A stretch of DNA of 64,000 bases, taken from Colivivens sp963640465 (GTDB lineage: Bacteria > Bacteroidota > Bacteroidia > Bacteroidales > Bacteroidaceae). Positions 1 to 10,014 of this stretch are shown here, piece by piece. Numbering within the stretch: position 1 is the first letter of the stretch; the number at the start of each line of letters is the position of its first letter. A model generated the notes under the pieces. The model was given only the letters and a program-made list of their open reading frames with translations. It was not told the origin of the DNA and did no database searches. The position numbers were made by a program, and so were the translations under genes. The stretch spans positions 1 through 64,000 of the forward strand of contig CAVHYP010000006.1 in NCBI GenBank assembly GCA_963640465.1. Direction: 5' to 3'.

Positions 1-154
1 TGCCTTATATGAAGTTTCTGTTCGTTAGACCAGATGTTTGCCGCCAGCTTCTTTCTGATTCCACCTCGCGATGAACACCCTTGCTCTTGCCTATGTAATT
101 CCCGCTATTAGCGGCTTGTTCGGGACTTGCACCCGTTAGACAATGCTCATACAC
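1..154 (-). mobile_element. 5' end of a group II intron (relic, runs off the left edge)
   Basis: On the minus strand this stretch starts with GTGTATGAGC and continues with ACGGGTGCAAGTCCCG, GCTAATAGCGGGAATTAC and GAGGTGGAATC, the typical start of domain I of bacterial group II introns. It is nearly identical over about 150 bp to 58593-58745. The intron 5' end (about 154) lies directly behind a perfect 11-bp hairpin (158-186), the preferred target of class C introns. The rest of the intron, if present, lies outside the window. The group II assignment rests on primary sequence recall and on the partial reverse-transcriptase start found in the second copy; no covariance search was done. Confidence 0.65.
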
Positions 155-157
155 CAA

Positions 158-186
158 CAAGGTGCATCCCACAAAGATGCACCTTG
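158..186 (-). terminator. hairpin, probable terminator of the YitT gene
   Basis: Perfect 11-bp stem (158-168 with 176-186, CAAGGTGCATC and its complement) and a 7-nt loop. On the minus strand it follows the stop of the YitT gene with a repeat element in between. Its natural T-run is replaced by TTGTTGG, where the intron relic begins, so its present activity is uncertain. Confidence 0.5.
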
Positions 187-235
187 TTTCGTTTTCACCC
201 GCCAGTAAAGGAATAAGGGATTTAGGTATCCCAAC

Positions 236-312
236 AACGCTCGAGCTTCGCTTGCATTTTGGACGTAAATTCCCACGCTAGCTTTTACGCCTCCGGAGAG
301 GGCTGGCTCCTA
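236..312. repeat. TAGGAG/CTCCTA dispersed element, copy A (partial)
   Basis: The right half matches copies C and F: an AAcGCtagCTTTtACGC-like stretch, a hairpin-forming CTCCGGAGAG segment and GGCTGGCTCCTA, followed by the same AGCGCTTTTACG extension. The left half is reduced to ACGCTCGAGC plus a CGCTTGCAT-like piece. It lies between the YitT stop codon (420) and the hairpin at 158-186. Confidence 0.6.
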
Positions 313-419
313 GCGCTTTTACGCATGTCAAGCGTTTGTGCTCCCAGCTCGCATGCGCTCGCCCCATCCAGATACAACTTCCTCTCTACAGGAGAGGGAC
401 AGGGAGATGTATCCCAAAT

Positions 420-1379
420 TCAGTTCACCGTGAGGGTAGAGCTGTCGGGGAAGTCTTTCCAGCGGAATCCGTAGATGTCGTAGCAGTCGTTTACGATGAC
501 GAACACGTTGGGGTCGATTTCAGAAATGCATTTGGTGATGATGTCGACTTCCTGCTGGCGGACCACCATCATCAGCGTGTCTTTGTTCTTCTGCGAATAG
601 AGTCCGTGACTCTTCAGTACGGTGGCTGTGCGGTCGAGCCGTTTGAGGATGAATTCCTGCATCTTCTTAGAGTCTGCCTCAGTGACAATGAACAGGAGCT
701 TGGTGTTCTTGCTTCCGGAGATGACATAGGAAATGGTTTTAGATGTGATGTATATGCAGATGAGCGAATAGCCGGAGAGCAACCAACTGTGCTCGCTTGG
801 CATCTCGGTGCCGATTCCCATTCCGATGACCAACAGTCCGAAGAACACTACTGCGCCGTCGGTTGCCATCAGCGCATTGGCAAATTTCACGTGGCAGTAC
901 TTGCGTATGAGCATGGCAACGATGTCCGATCCTCCCGAAGTGGCGTTGCAGCGGAAGATGATACCCTCCCCCACTCCAATCAGTACAGGTCCGAGCACTG
1001 ATGCAAGGATGAGGTCGTTGGACAGGTCGATGTAACCTCCGCAAAGGGCTGAGGAATCGAGGTGACGTAGTGCCATTTCGTTAGGATAAGCAAGGGTCGA
1101 CAGTGTGTTCATGAGGAACGGGGTGATGAGTGTTGCCACCAGTGTCTTGATTCCGATGTTCTTGCCAAGGAAGAAATATGAGAGGATGAGCAGGGGAATG
1201 GCTATGATGTAGCCGAACGTGCCGACCTGGATGTGGGGATAAAGGGAATGGAGCACGATGCTTGTTCCAAACACGCCTCCCGGCACCATCTTGTAGGGAT
1301 TGATGAAAAATACGAATGCCACGGAAACGATGAAGCATCCGATGACGATTCCCACATAGTCGAGGATTTGCTTTTTCAT
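420..1379 (-). CDS. YitT family membrane protein (DUF161 + DUF2179)
   Basis: About 319 residues if started at the ATG at 1379 (MKKQILDYVGI), which fits the family; the longer in-frame start at 1466 adds a non-homologous polar leader and was not used. The first ~220 residues form several hydrophobic helices with the family's N-terminal FINPYKMVPGGVFGTSIVL stretch and the GGSDIVAMLI segment. The last ~100 residues are the soluble DUF2179 domain (ITEADSKKMQEFIL-like, then KNKDTLMMVVRQQEV). YitT proteins are inner-membrane proteins of unknown transport role. The gene is single on this strand, with a repeat element and a hairpin behind its stop. Family assignment is firm; substrate is unknown. Confidence 0.85.
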   Translation of the reverse strand: MKKQILDYVGIVIGCFIVSVAFVFFINPYKMVPGGVFGTSIVLHSLYPHIQVGTFGYIIAIPLLILSYFFLGKNIGIKTLVATLITPFLMNTLSTLAYPNEMALRHLDSSALCGGYIDLSNDLILASVLGPVLIGVGEGIIFRCNATSGGSDIVAMLIRKYCHVKFANALMATDGAVVFFGLLVIGMGIGTEMPSEHSWLLSGYSLICIYITSKTISYVISGSKNTKLLFIVTEADSKKMQEFILKRLDRTATVLKSHGLYSQKNKDTLMMVVRQQEVDIITKCISEIDPNVFVIVNDCYDIYGFRWKDFPDSSTLTVN

Positions 1380-1545
1380 GTCTGTAGGTGTGTTATGGCA
1401 GGCTTCATGCTGATGCAATGTCGTTGTTCTTTCATGCAACTGCAGAAAAGATTGGAAGCCAACCAAAAGTGTGATTCAAAAGTGTACGACTCGCCACCGG
1501 AATGACAAGCCGTACCGTAAAAAAAATATAAAAATTGAATGATGT

Positions 1546-2013
1546 TTATTTTTCAAACATGTAGAGGAATGTGGCAATTCCCTCAAGCGCAGGTTTGCGT
1601 TCGCCTTCGATTTCAAGCTTGAACTTGATTTCCACTTTGGCTGTGCCTCTGAGGTTGGCAATGCTGTAGAGCATTGCTGTCAGTCGCACTTTCTTACCCA
1701 CAAGTACTGGGATGCCGAACCTCATCTTGTCCATTCCATAGTTGACGAGCATCTTAATGTTTTTTGCCTCGATAATCTGCTCGTAAAGATAAGGGAGAAG
1801 CGAGAGTGTGAGATAGCCGTGCGCTATGGTTGACTTGTACGGACTTTCCACTTTTGCTCTCTCTACGTCGACGTGTATCCACTGATGGTCGAGCGTAGCG
1901 TCTGCAAAAAGGTTGATACGCTCCTGAGTGATTTCTAACCAGTCTGATTGTCCTAACTCCTTGCCAAGATAGGAAGCAAACTCATCGTATGAACTAACAG
2001 TAATCAATGCCAT
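1546..2013 (-). CDS. MaoC family dehydratase (hot-dog fold enoyl hydratase)
   Basis: 155 residues from the ATG at 2013 (MALITVSSYDEFASYLG). A longer reading frame reaches 2127 but would run over a -7 promoter element at 2040-2047. The sequence contains the MaoC/(R)-specific enoyl-CoA hydratase signature: FADATLDHQWIHVD supplies the catalytic Asp and His, and STIAHGYLTLSLLPYL is the following hydratase helix. The usual reaction is hydration of trans-2-enoyl thioesters; the physiological substrate cannot be read from sequence. No linked fatty-acid genes are adjacent; the neighbours are a YitT protein and a small exported protein. Confidence 0.88.
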   Translation of the reverse strand: MALITVSSYDEFASYLGKELGQSDWLEITQERINLFADATLDHQWIHVDVERAKVESPYKSTIAHGYLTLSLLPYLYEQIIEAKNIKMLVNYGMDKMRFGIPVLVGKKVRLTAMLYSIANLRGTAKVEIKFKLEIEGERKPALEGIATFLYMFEK

Positions 2014-2039
2014 AATCCTAACTTTATTTGTTTTCCATG

Positions 2040-2047
2040 CAAAGTTA
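2040..2047 (-). promoter_or_regulatory. possible -7 element for the MaoC gene
   Basis: CAAAGTTA on the plus strand reads TAACTTTG on the minus strand, an exact Bacteroidota TAnnTTTG -7 box, 27 bp before the chosen start. No TTG lies at the usual 19-23 bp distance, so support is partial. Confidence 0.4.
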
Positions 2048-2148
2048 CGAAAGATTGCACAAATCGCAGTGTACGATGCATGTATATTTTTGTTTTTGTC
2101 GCTCAATGTACCCACATTGTGTGCCAACAGCCTATGGAAATGGCACTC

Positions 2149-2373
2149 TCAGAGGCTTATTTCACCATTTTGGGCTTGATGTACTTGGTCGCCGTCCTTC
2201 CCCACTTCCATCTTCACTTTCCTGCCCTCGGGAATAAGGACGTGGTTGATGCATCGGCTTGATGCAATCACATAACGCGCATTGTCCTTTGCACCAGCTG
2301 TTGCAGACAACATGCTTACTGCCATTGCCACACATACGGCAATCAGTCTGAGGTGTTTACTGGATTTATTCAT
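2149..2373 (-). CDS. small exported protein of unknown function
   Basis: 74 residues. The first ~28 form a Sec signal peptide: a basic start (MNKSSKHLRL), a hydrophobic core (IAVCVAMAVSML) and a small-residue region SATAGA before KDN. The mature part of about 46 residues contains RYVIASSRCINHVLIPEGRKV and ends in a polar tail; I recognise no domain. A well-formed Bacteroidota promoter lies about 55 bp upstream (2427-2456), which supports a real gene. It overlaps no other gene. Confidence 0.55.
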   Translation of the reverse strand: MNKSSKHLRLIAVCVAMAVSMLSATAGAKDNARYVIASSRCINHVLIPEGRKVKMEVGKDGDQVHQAQNGEISL

Positions 2374-2426
2374 AAGTCAAGTCTTTTTATCAGTTGTCAG
2401 TATATATCGTTATTAGTTTTGCGCAG

Positions 2427-2456
2427 CAAATATACGGATTTTCGGATTGTAGCACA
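2427..2456 (-). promoter_or_regulatory. Bacteroidota promoter of the 74-residue exported protein
   Basis: On the minus strand a TTG (-33) at 2456-2454 is followed after 19 bp by TATATTTG (-7, 2434-2427), an exact TAnnTTTG match. Confidence 0.6.
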
Positions 2457-2523
2457 AAATTCACGACGTTTTTTCTTCGTTTTCCACTGAAAACAAAATT
2501 TTCCCCGTCACTTTTCAGTATAA

Positions 2524-2557
2524 TTGTCATGTAAAAATCAAAATTCTTGTAACTTTG
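2524..2557 (+). promoter_or_regulatory. Bacteroidota promoter of the GT2-AddAB operon
   Basis: TTG at 2524-2526 and TAACTTTG at 2550-2557 with a 23-bp spacer. Because the -7 box covers the ATG at 2555, that codon cannot be the start of the glycosyltransferase; the ATG at 2579 is preferred. Confidence 0.65.
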
Positions 2558-2578
2558 CATAACCAATACTTGGCGGAC

Positions 2579-3466
2579 ATGATGCTTTCTATTCTAATTC
2601 CTACATACAACTACGACTGCTCACAGCTGGTGACTGCACTGAAGGGTCAGTGCGACGACTGCGGTGCGGCATACGAAATCATTGTGGCAGACGACGGTTC
2701 GAGCCAGCCAGTGTGGCACGAGCTTGAACAAAAAATCAACGGACTGGAGAACTGCACCTTCATAAGGAGAGAACAAAACGTGGGCAGAAGCCAAATCCGC
2801 AACTTCCTCGCATCCGTAGCCAAGGGCTGTCTGTTGCTGTTCATGGACCAGGATGGCAAGGTGGTGAGAGGCGACTTCATCCGCAAATACCTGGATACAG
2901 CCCGTAGCCACGATGTGGTCTGCGGAGGAATAATCCACTCCGACGAGACACCCCCACCCGACTATTCATTGCGCTACCGGTACGAGAAGAATTACGAACG
3001 CCATCTGTCCGTCGACAAGTTGAACTCCGATGTGCTGAGCAAGTTTCGGTCCTTCTGCTTTCTGATAAAGCGCAACGTGGCAGAAACCGTGACGATGGAC
3101 GCACAGTTCGGACGCTACGGCTACGAAGATGTGAAATACGGTATCGACCTGCGGAAAGCCGGATTCAGAATCTTCCACATCGACAATCCGCTGATGAACG
3201 ACGACATCGAGAACAACCCAGACTTCGTGAGGAAGACAGAAGAGGCACTGCAGACACTCCACCAGTTCAAGGACAAGCTGAGAGGCAACGTCACCCTGCT
3301 CGACCGATCCGAACAACTGAGGCGCATCGGACTTTACCCCTTGCTGCGTCTGCTGTCCACCGCTGTCTGCAGTCCCCTTCGCCAAAACTTGTGCAGCAAC
3401 CATCCGGCTGTATGCCTGTTCAATTTCTACAAACTCCTTTATTATATAAGCATCGACAATGACTGA
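2579..3466 (+). CDS. glycosyltransferase family 2 protein
   Basis: 295 residues. The N-terminus MMLSILIPTYNYD is the first beta strand of the GT-A fold; IIVADDGSSQPVW carries the nucleotide-binding Asp pair; FMDQDGKV (around residue 90) is the DXD-like metal/sugar-nucleotide motif. YGYEDVKYGIDLRKAGFRI resembles the ED motif of the acceptor region in chain-type GT2 enzymes. There is no membrane segment. It transfers a sugar from a nucleotide donor to an unknown acceptor, probably at the cytoplasmic face. The stop overlaps the start of the next helicase gene by 8 bp, so the pair is translationally coupled although no functional link to DNA repair is obvious. Confidence 0.88.
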   Translation: MMLSILIPTYNYDCSQLVTALKGQCDDCGAAYEIIVADDGSSQPVWHELEQKINGLENCTFIRREQNVGRSQIRNFLASVAKGCLLLFMDQDGKVVRGDFIRKYLDTARSHDVVCGGIIHSDETPPPDYSLRYRYEKNYERHLSVDKLNSDVLSKFRSFCFLIKRNVAETVTMDAQFGRYGYEDVKYGIDLRKAGFRIFHIDNPLMNDDIENNPDFVRKTEEALQTLHQFKDKLRGNVTLLDRSEQLRRIGLYPLLRLLSTAVCSPLRQNLCSNHPAVCLFNFYKLLYYISIDND

Positions 3467-6400
3467 TTCCGGAAAGCTGAAAGTGGGAAGAGCGTCGGCA
3501 GGAAGTGGCAAGACGTTCACCCTCACACTCGAATACCTCACTCTGCTCGTGCAGAACCCCGACAACTACCGCAACATCCTTGCCGTCACCTTCACCAACA
3601 AGGCGACCAACGAGATGAAAAGCCGAATAATAGAGACGCTGCACAAAGTGGCAACCAGTCATTCCAGTGCACAAATCATTGAGGACAAGCTGCACGAGAA
3701 GACTGGAGAGAGTGCTGCGACCATACGCGAGCGCTGCCAGCTTGCTCTCTCGAAAATACTCCACGACTACAGCCACTTCCGCATCGAGACCATCGACTCC
3801 TTCTTCCAGAGCATCATACGCGACCTCGCACGCGAACTCAACCTCACCGCCAACCTCAGCGTGGACCTCAACAGCGAAGAAGCCCTCGAGGAAGCCGTGG
3901 CACAGATGATTGAACGGATGAAGAAAGGCGACGACGTGTACCGCGCTGTCCTGTCGTATGTAGAGGACAATCTCGAGACCGAGAAGAAAAGCTGGAAGAT
4001 TGACTCCGAAGTGACCAAGTTCAGCAAGAACATTTTCAACGAGAACTACCTCAAGGAGGAGAAGAACATCAACGAGCAGACCAAAGCTCCCGGATTCTAC
4101 AGCAACTACAAGAAGATGCTCTATGAAAAGAGAGACCAAATCGACAATGAGAGGAAACAAAACGCACAGAAGTTCATCGATCATTGCGATTTCAACTGTC
4201 TCCAGCCCAAAGACTTCATAGGCGGCAGCAGAGGAGTCTATGCCTATCTTCCCAAGATTGCAGAGGGCAGAACACCCAAAGACCTTCCGAAAGCACTGAG
4301 GGACGACCCCGAAGCACCATGGATGAAGAGCAGTGATCAGGATGTCACCCACCGACCCTTCTTCATGCAGCTGTTCGAAAAAGAACAGGAATTGCGCAGA
4401 AAGAAAAACACAGTGGAGACCGTGCTGCAATACATCAACCAGATGGGACTACTGAGTAAGGTGGATGCCGTGCTGCGCCAAATCAACAGCGAGAAAAACC
4501 GTTTTATCCTTGCCGACAATGCCCACAAGCTCAACGACATCATCAGCGACAACGACATCCCGTTCATCTACGAAAAAGCAGCTTCCTCGTTCCGCTACAT
4601 CATGATCGACGAGTTCCAGGACACCAGCGAACTGCAATGGAAAAACTTCAAGCCGCTCATCAAGGAATGCATCGACAACGGACGTCCAAGCCTCATTGTG
4701 GGCGACGTGAAACAAAGTATCTACCGATTCCGCAACAGCGACTGGGGAATTCTCAACAACATCAACACCGACACCGACTTCGGTACCAGTATCGATGAGG
4801 AAGAGATGAGAAAAGCACTCGACACCAACTACCGAAGCGACGGAAAGGTGGTGGACTTCAACAATCGGTTCTTCCGCGAAGCCAGCAACNNNNNNNNNNG
4901 CCAGCCACTACGAATCGCTGTTCGGCAACAACGGACTAACCAAAGACATCAAACTGGCATACAACGAAGTGACGCAGAAAATCCGCAAAGGATATGAAGA
5001 CAGAGGTTACGTGGAAGTGATTGATGTCAGAAGCCAAGTCGAGAGCAAGGACGATAGCCAAGACGACAGTCAGGACGATAGCAAATATGCAAATCAAAAT
5101 GAAGCACTGGATGAAAACAAGTATGTAAGCCAAGATGACGCCCAGCCGAAGCAAGAGAAAAGCAACAGAGAACTCTACCGGCAGGCAGTGCTTGAACAAC
5201 TGAAGGACAAGTTGATTGAGCTGAAGAATCATGGAGTGGAGGAATCCGACATTGCCATCCTCACACGTTACAACAAAGAGTTGCAGTTCATCTCCGAATA
5301 TCTGGAACAGCAGTTCAAAGACATCAACATAGTCAGCAGCGAAGCCTACCGGCTCGACTCGTCCGAAGCAGTACAGCTCATCATCTCAGCCATGAGAGTG
5401 ATTGCCAACTTCGACCGCGATTCATATACGGAAGAACCCAAGCCGTTCAACATGTTCCACTGCGCCACACTTGCCTACCGCTATCAGACCATAATCCTCC
5501 ACCGTCCCTGCACACTGGAGCAAGTCTGCCTGGCAAATGCCGACGAGCTGTTCAGTCTGTTGCCCGAAGGATTTGTCGACAAGATTGACGAACTGCAAAC
5601 CCTGCCACTCTACGAACTGAGCGAACGCCTATTCAGCATCTTCCAGCTCGACCGGCTCGGCGACCAGTCCTCCTTCCTATTCTATTTCATGGACCAGGTG
5701 GATGCCTATGCCATGGACAACAGCTCCGACATCGACGGATTCCTCACCCATTGGAACGAACACATGTATAACCAAACCATCCCGGCAGGCGAGACCGAAG
5801 GACTCCACATGATGACCATCCACCAATCCAAGGGACTCGAGTTCCACACCGTCATCATCCCCTTCTGCGACTGGAGCATGGAAGTGAAGAACTCCACCAT
5901 CTGGTGCCGTCCCACCGACGAAGGGCAACTGCCCGTCATCCCAGTGAAATGCCAGAAAGGCATCAACGACACCGACTTCAAGAACGAATACGAGAAAGAA
6001 GTGCTGAAGAACTATGTTGACAACCAAAACCTGATTTACGTTGCTTTCACCCGTGCATCCCACAACCTCATCATCATGACTGAAAACACAGGCTGCAACA
6101 AGGAAGGCGACAACAAAAATAAGGACAAGGAATCAGCCTACACCCTTTACGAAGTGCTTGGAAACACCATTGGGCGAATGAAGAAAGACTCTGCCGAGAT
6201 GGAGAAAGATTCTGCTGAAATCGGGAAAGACGCCACAAGCAATAACATAAATAAGGAAGAGGATGGAACTTGCAAGATGTTCCAGTCAGGGACAATCGAG
6301 CACCACCGCACATCGAAAGGCGGAGCCGACACAGTGAGCAACATCCCCGTAAAATTCGTCAACACAGAGCAGACACCAGTGTTCAAACAGTCGAACCAGT

Positions 6401-6888
6401 CGCGCGAGTTCGTGGCAGACGAAGACGACAGCAATGACGACAGCGGAGCCTACATCAAGAAAGGACTCGTGGTCCACAAAGTGTTCTCCATGATCACCGA
6501 CTTCAGCGACACCCCACGCATCCTGCGCCAACTCGACCAGGAAGGAGTGATGGAAGACCGTGAGTTCTACGACGACATCACACGTTTCGTCAGCGAAGCC
6601 CTTGCCAATGAAAACATACGCCAGTGGTTCTCTCCCGAATGGCAAGTGCTCAACGAGCGCGACATCGTGACCCTCACCGACGGACAACTGCAGACCAAAC
6701 GTCCCGACCGAGTGATATTCAACGACCGGCAGACCATTGTCATCGACTACAAGACAGGCGAACGCCGCCCGTCCCACCAAAAGCAAGTGAAAGACTACAT
6801 GCACCAGCTCGCCGGCATGGGAATGCCCAATGTTACCGGTTATCTTTGGTACATGAAAGACAACAGAATAGAGAAAGTGGAGGAATAA
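3459..6888 (+). CDS. AddA/RecB-like UvrD-family helicase-nuclease (interrupted by an assembly gap)
   Basis: About 1136 residues once the ten-N run at 4890-4899 is closed. The first part has Walker A (RASAGSGKTFTL, residues ~9-20), FTNKATNEMKSRI, the DEFQDTSELQW box (~380) and VGDVKQSIYRFRNSDW. After the gap come LTRYNKEL, MTIHQSKGLEFHTVI, and NLIYVAFTRAS, then a C-terminal RecB-type nuclease (RPDRVIFND, IVIDYKTGER). This is the helicase-nuclease subunit of an AddAB-type double-strand-break resection complex; the nuclease partner follows after 3 bp. Reading frames before and after the Ns differ only because the N run is not a multiple of three. An acidic repeat (DDSQDDSQDDSK) and a DSAEM-type repeat sit in poorly conserved loops. 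Confidence 0.9.
4890..4899. other. assembly gap of ten Ns
   Basis: The left flank ends GCCAGCAAC and the right flank starts GCCAGCCAC, both on codon boundaries. Merging the two GCCAGC copies would give an unbroken frame reading FFREASHYESLFG. The N count is therefore a placeholder rather than a measured distance. Confidence 0.9.
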
Positions 6889-6891
6889 GAC

Positions 6892-9800
6892 ATGAGAACA
6901 TTTTTGGATATAGTGGCAGAAGACCTGTCCAACGTAGCAAACCAGCAGTTTGGCGGACAACTGAGAGACATGACCGTCATCTTCCCAAACAAGCGCGCCA
7001 GCCTGTTTCTCAACCAGCAGCTCGCCAAATACATGCCGTCACCCTTCTGGGCACCGCGCTACTCCACCATCAGCGAACTCTTCCAGTCCATGAGCCAGCT
7101 CACCGTAGCCGACCCCGTACTCCTTGTCTACTATCTCTACCAGGCATTCGTCAGTGCCACCGGCAGTACCGAGAAATTCGACCAGTTCTATTCGTGGGGC
7201 GAAGTGCTGCTGAACGACTTCGAAGACATTGACAACAACATGGTCGACGCATCGAAACTCTTCATCAACATCACCGACCTCGAATCGCTGAGCAACTTCG
7301 ACTATATCGACCAGGAACAGGAAGAAGCCATCCGCCGACTCTTCGAGAGTTTCAGCACCGAAACCACCACCCAGCTCCATCAGCGCTATCTGAAGATGTG
7401 GAATGCCATGCCACAGATCTACACTACCTTCAAGTCAATGCTTGCCCACGACAAATTCGCCTACTCGGGCATGCTCAAGCGCAAAGTGGCAGAGAAAATC
7501 AAGGAAGGACGGCTCGATGCCGACGACCTGCGACTGCTCCAATCCGAATTCAGCCATCCCTTCGTCGTGGGATTCAATGTACTCAACGAAACAGAGAAAA
7601 CCCTCCTCCGCTACCTCAAGGACAATCACCATGCATCATTCTATTGGGACTACGACGAGACTTATGCCCAGGCAGGCAGCAGTTTCGAGGCTGGCACATT
7701 CATCAGCGACAACATCAAACTCTTCGGCAACCGCCTTGCCGAAACAAAAGTGTTCGACAACCTCCGTCAGGAGAAAAGCATACAGTTCGTCTCCTCAGCC
7801 ACCGACAGCGCCCAGTGCAGCTATGCCGGCACATGGCTCAAAAACCATCTGACAGCCGACCAACCGCTCAATCAGACAGTCGTAGTACTGTGCGACGAAA
7901 ACCTCCTCCAACCACTCCTCCATTCCGTCCCCAACACCTATGCCGACGGTAAATCAACCGAACTCAACATCACCATGGGCTATCCACTTCAGCAAACTCC
8001 AGTAGCTGGTTTTGTCATGTCGCTCCTCGAGCTCGTGTTCCGAGGATGGAAGCCCAAGAGTGGCAAGAGCAGCGTCGGACGATGGCGCTACACCTACGTC
8101 GACAAAGTGCTGAAACACCCCTACACACTGATGATGAACCGCCAGGACTCACTCGCCCTGCTAGCAGAATTCAAGAAGAACAACAACACCTTCCCCCGTC
8201 AAGACTCATTCCGCGGACCGTTCATCGAAGACGTATTCCGCGAGCCGTCAGCCTCAATCAAAGACAACATCCGCCACATAGCTGAACTAGTGAAGGCAGT
8301 GGCACTGAAAATGTCACGGCAGAGCGGCATCAATGCACTCTACTCAGAGTCGATCTACTGCGCATGGACCATCCTCAACCGTTTCCACGACCTCATAGAC
8401 CAGCGCGGACTCACGTTCGACTCCCCCGAAACCCTCATACGTCTCCTCCGCCAGTCGATGTCGTCAAAATCCATTGCCTTTCACGGAGAACCGGCAGTGG
8501 GAGTGCAGGTGATGGGAATACTCGAGACCCGCAACCTCGACTTCGAAAACGTCGTCATGCTGTCAGTCAACGAAGGCACACTGCCCAAAGCCAGCCATTC
8601 CACCTCGTTCATTCTCAATTTCCTGCGCGAGACCTACGGCATGACAACCGTCAAGCGACAGACAAGCCTCTATGCCTACTACTTCTACCGGCTCCTGCAA
8701 AGGGCTAAAACCATACGTCTCGTCTACAACACCTCCACCGACGGACTCCACAAAGGCGAGATGAGCCGCTTCATGATGCAGCTCAAATACGAAGGCAACA
8801 CCATCCTTTCAGAGTCCACCAAGATTCACGAAGGCAGCCTCGTGTCCGTTTCCGACACCGAAGCCACCGTTCCCCAGCTTCCTGCAGAAGTCAAGTCCGA
8901 TGTCTCCGGACTGCTTGCCGTAGACAAATCAAATGTGAAAGTCCTCAACGGGCTCAGCAAGATAAAGAGCCTCTCGCCATCATCCCTCAACCAGTATCTG
9001 GGTTGCCAACTTCAGTTCTATCTGGCAAAAGTATGCGGATTCCGCGAAGAAGACGAAATCAACGAAAACGTAGCCGACAACATCTTCGGTAGCATCTTCC
9101 ACAGCGCCATGGAGCACTTCTACCGACCCTACATCGGCAAGCAGCTCGACTCGTCCTTCTTCAGCAAATACATCTACACCGACCAAAACGGCAAGCGACA
9201 AGCCACCAAGGAAGGAGAATTCACCATCACACGCTGCGTCGACCGTGCCTTCGCCATCGAGATGTTCAAGGAAAAGGAAGAAGATGTGGAGAACGACCGC
9301 TTCGTGCTCGAACTCAACGGAGCACAACTGCTCAATCACGAAGTCATCTGCCGTTATGTGAAGAAGCAAATAGCCAACGATTCACAGTTATGTCCGCTTA
9401 CCATCCTCGAGCAGGAAAGCCGTCACTATGTCGACTTCGAGTTCACGACACCCGACGGCACACCCCACAGTGTGAAACTTGGAGGAATCATCGACCGCAT
9501 CGACCGCATCACCGTAGGCAACGACGAATACCTGCGCATCGTAGACTACAAGACATCCTCTGCTGAGCAGACAGCCCCCTCCGTCGAGTCACTCTTCCAA
9601 CCCTCGCCCAAGCGTGCCGGCTACATTTTCCAGACATTCTACTACAGCGAAGTGATGATGGCAGACACCCTGCGTCAAGGCAAAACCCTGCCGCCACTCT
9701 CCCCTGCCCTCCTCTTCATCAAGCTGAAAGCCGACGACTCCGGATCCATTGTCAAGATAGGCAAACAGCCCGTGGACAACTACCAGGCGCAGTGTCACAA

Positions 9801-9948
9801 CAAATTCAACCAATATCTGCACAACCTGCTGTCCGAAGTGTTCGACCCAACAACCCACTTCACTCAGAACGCCACCGATGACGCCTGTCGGTTCTGTCCC
9901 TTCAAAGTCATTTGCGGCAAAGAACACGTCGACTTCAACAAGCGGTAG
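6892..9948 (+). CDS. AddB-like PD-(D/E)XK nuclease subunit
   Basis: 1018 residues. The N-terminal half is an inactivated helicase-like domain (FPNKRASLFLNQQL where a Walker A would be). The C-terminal third is a RecB/Cas4-type nuclease: GGIIDRIDRI and RIVDYKT supply the catalytic Asp/Asp-Tyr-Lys, and FQTFYYSEVM is the QxxxY-like helix. One Cys in LGCQLQFYL (~704) and three in CRFCPFKVIC (~998-1006) match the four-Cys iron-sulphur staple of AddB. It starts 3 bp after the AddA-like gene and should form a complex with it for end resection before RecA loading. The TAG stop lies inside a partial copy of the dispersed repeat, so the last few codons may have been altered by insertion. Confidence 0.88.
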   Translation: MRTFLDIVAEDLSNVANQQFGGQLRDMTVIFPNKRASLFLNQQLAKYMPSPFWAPRYSTISELFQSMSQLTVADPVLLVYYLYQAFVSATGSTEKFDQFYSWGEVLLNDFEDIDNNMVDASKLFINITDLESLSNFDYIDQEQEEAIRRLFESFSTETTTQLHQRYLKMWNAMPQIYTTFKSMLAHDKFAYSGMLKRKVAEKIKEGRLDADDLRLLQSEFSHPFVVGFNVLNETEKTLLRYLKDNHHASFYWDYDETYAQAGSSFEAGTFISDNIKLFGNRLAETKVFDNLRQEKSIQFVSSATDSAQCSYAGTWLKNHLTADQPLNQTVVVLCDENLLQPLLHSVPNTYADGKSTELNITMGYPLQQTPVAGFVMSLLELVFRGWKPKSGKSSVGRWRYTYVDKVLKHPYTLMMNRQDSLALLAEFKKNNNTFPRQDSFRGPFIEDVFREPSASIKDNIRHIAELVKAVALKMSRQSGINALYSESIYCAWTILNRFHDLIDQRGLTFDSPETLIRLLRQSMSSKSIAFHGEPAVGVQVMGILETRNLDFENVVMLSVNEGTLPKASHSTSFILNFLRETYGMTTVKRQTSLYAYYFYRLLQRAKTIRLVYNTSTDGLHKGEMSRFMMQLKYEGNTILSESTKIHEGSLVSVSDTEATVPQLPAEVKSDVSGLLAVDKSNVKVLNGLSKIKSLSPSSLNQYLGCQLQFYLAKVCGFREEDEINENVADNIFGSIFHSAMEHFYRPYIGKQLDSSFFSKYIYTDQNGKRQATKEGEFTITRCVDRAFAIEMFKEKEEDVENDRFVLELNGAQLLNHEVICRYVKKQIANDSQLCPLTILEQESRHYVDFEFTTPDGTPHSVKLGGIIDRIDRITVGNDEYLRIVDYKTSSAEQTAPSVESLFQPSPKRAGYIFQTFYYSEVMMADTLRQGKTLPPLSPALLFIKLKADDSGSIVKIGKQPVDNYQAQCHNKFNQYLHNLLSEVFDPTTHFTQNATDDACRFCPFKVICGKEHVDFNKR

Positions 9949-10003
9949 CAAATGACACTCGAGCGACAGTTCGTTATACAACATATTATATATAGCTCAC
10001 AAT
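9945..10003. repeat. dispersed element, copy G (left-part fragment)
   Basis: GTAGcaaaTGACaCTCGAGCGaCAG aligns with GTAGacggTGACgCTCGAGCG-CAG of copy F, and the following TTATACAACATATTATA-like stretch parallels the middle of copy D. The AddB-like stop codon TAG (9946-9948) is inside this fragment. The right half is missing; the 42-bp array begins 12 bp later. Confidence 0.5.
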
Positions 10004-10014
10004 TCCATATACGC

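Noticed and set aside
3420..4430. 336-residue minus-strand ORF
   Set aside because: Antisense to the helicase motifs of the AddA-like gene, Leu/Val/Glu-rich shadow without domains.
4969..6888. A second, separate helicase gene starting at 4969
   Set aside because: The frame is open back to the N run at 4900 and continues the upstream protein; the split is an assembly artefact, not a frameshift or gene pair.
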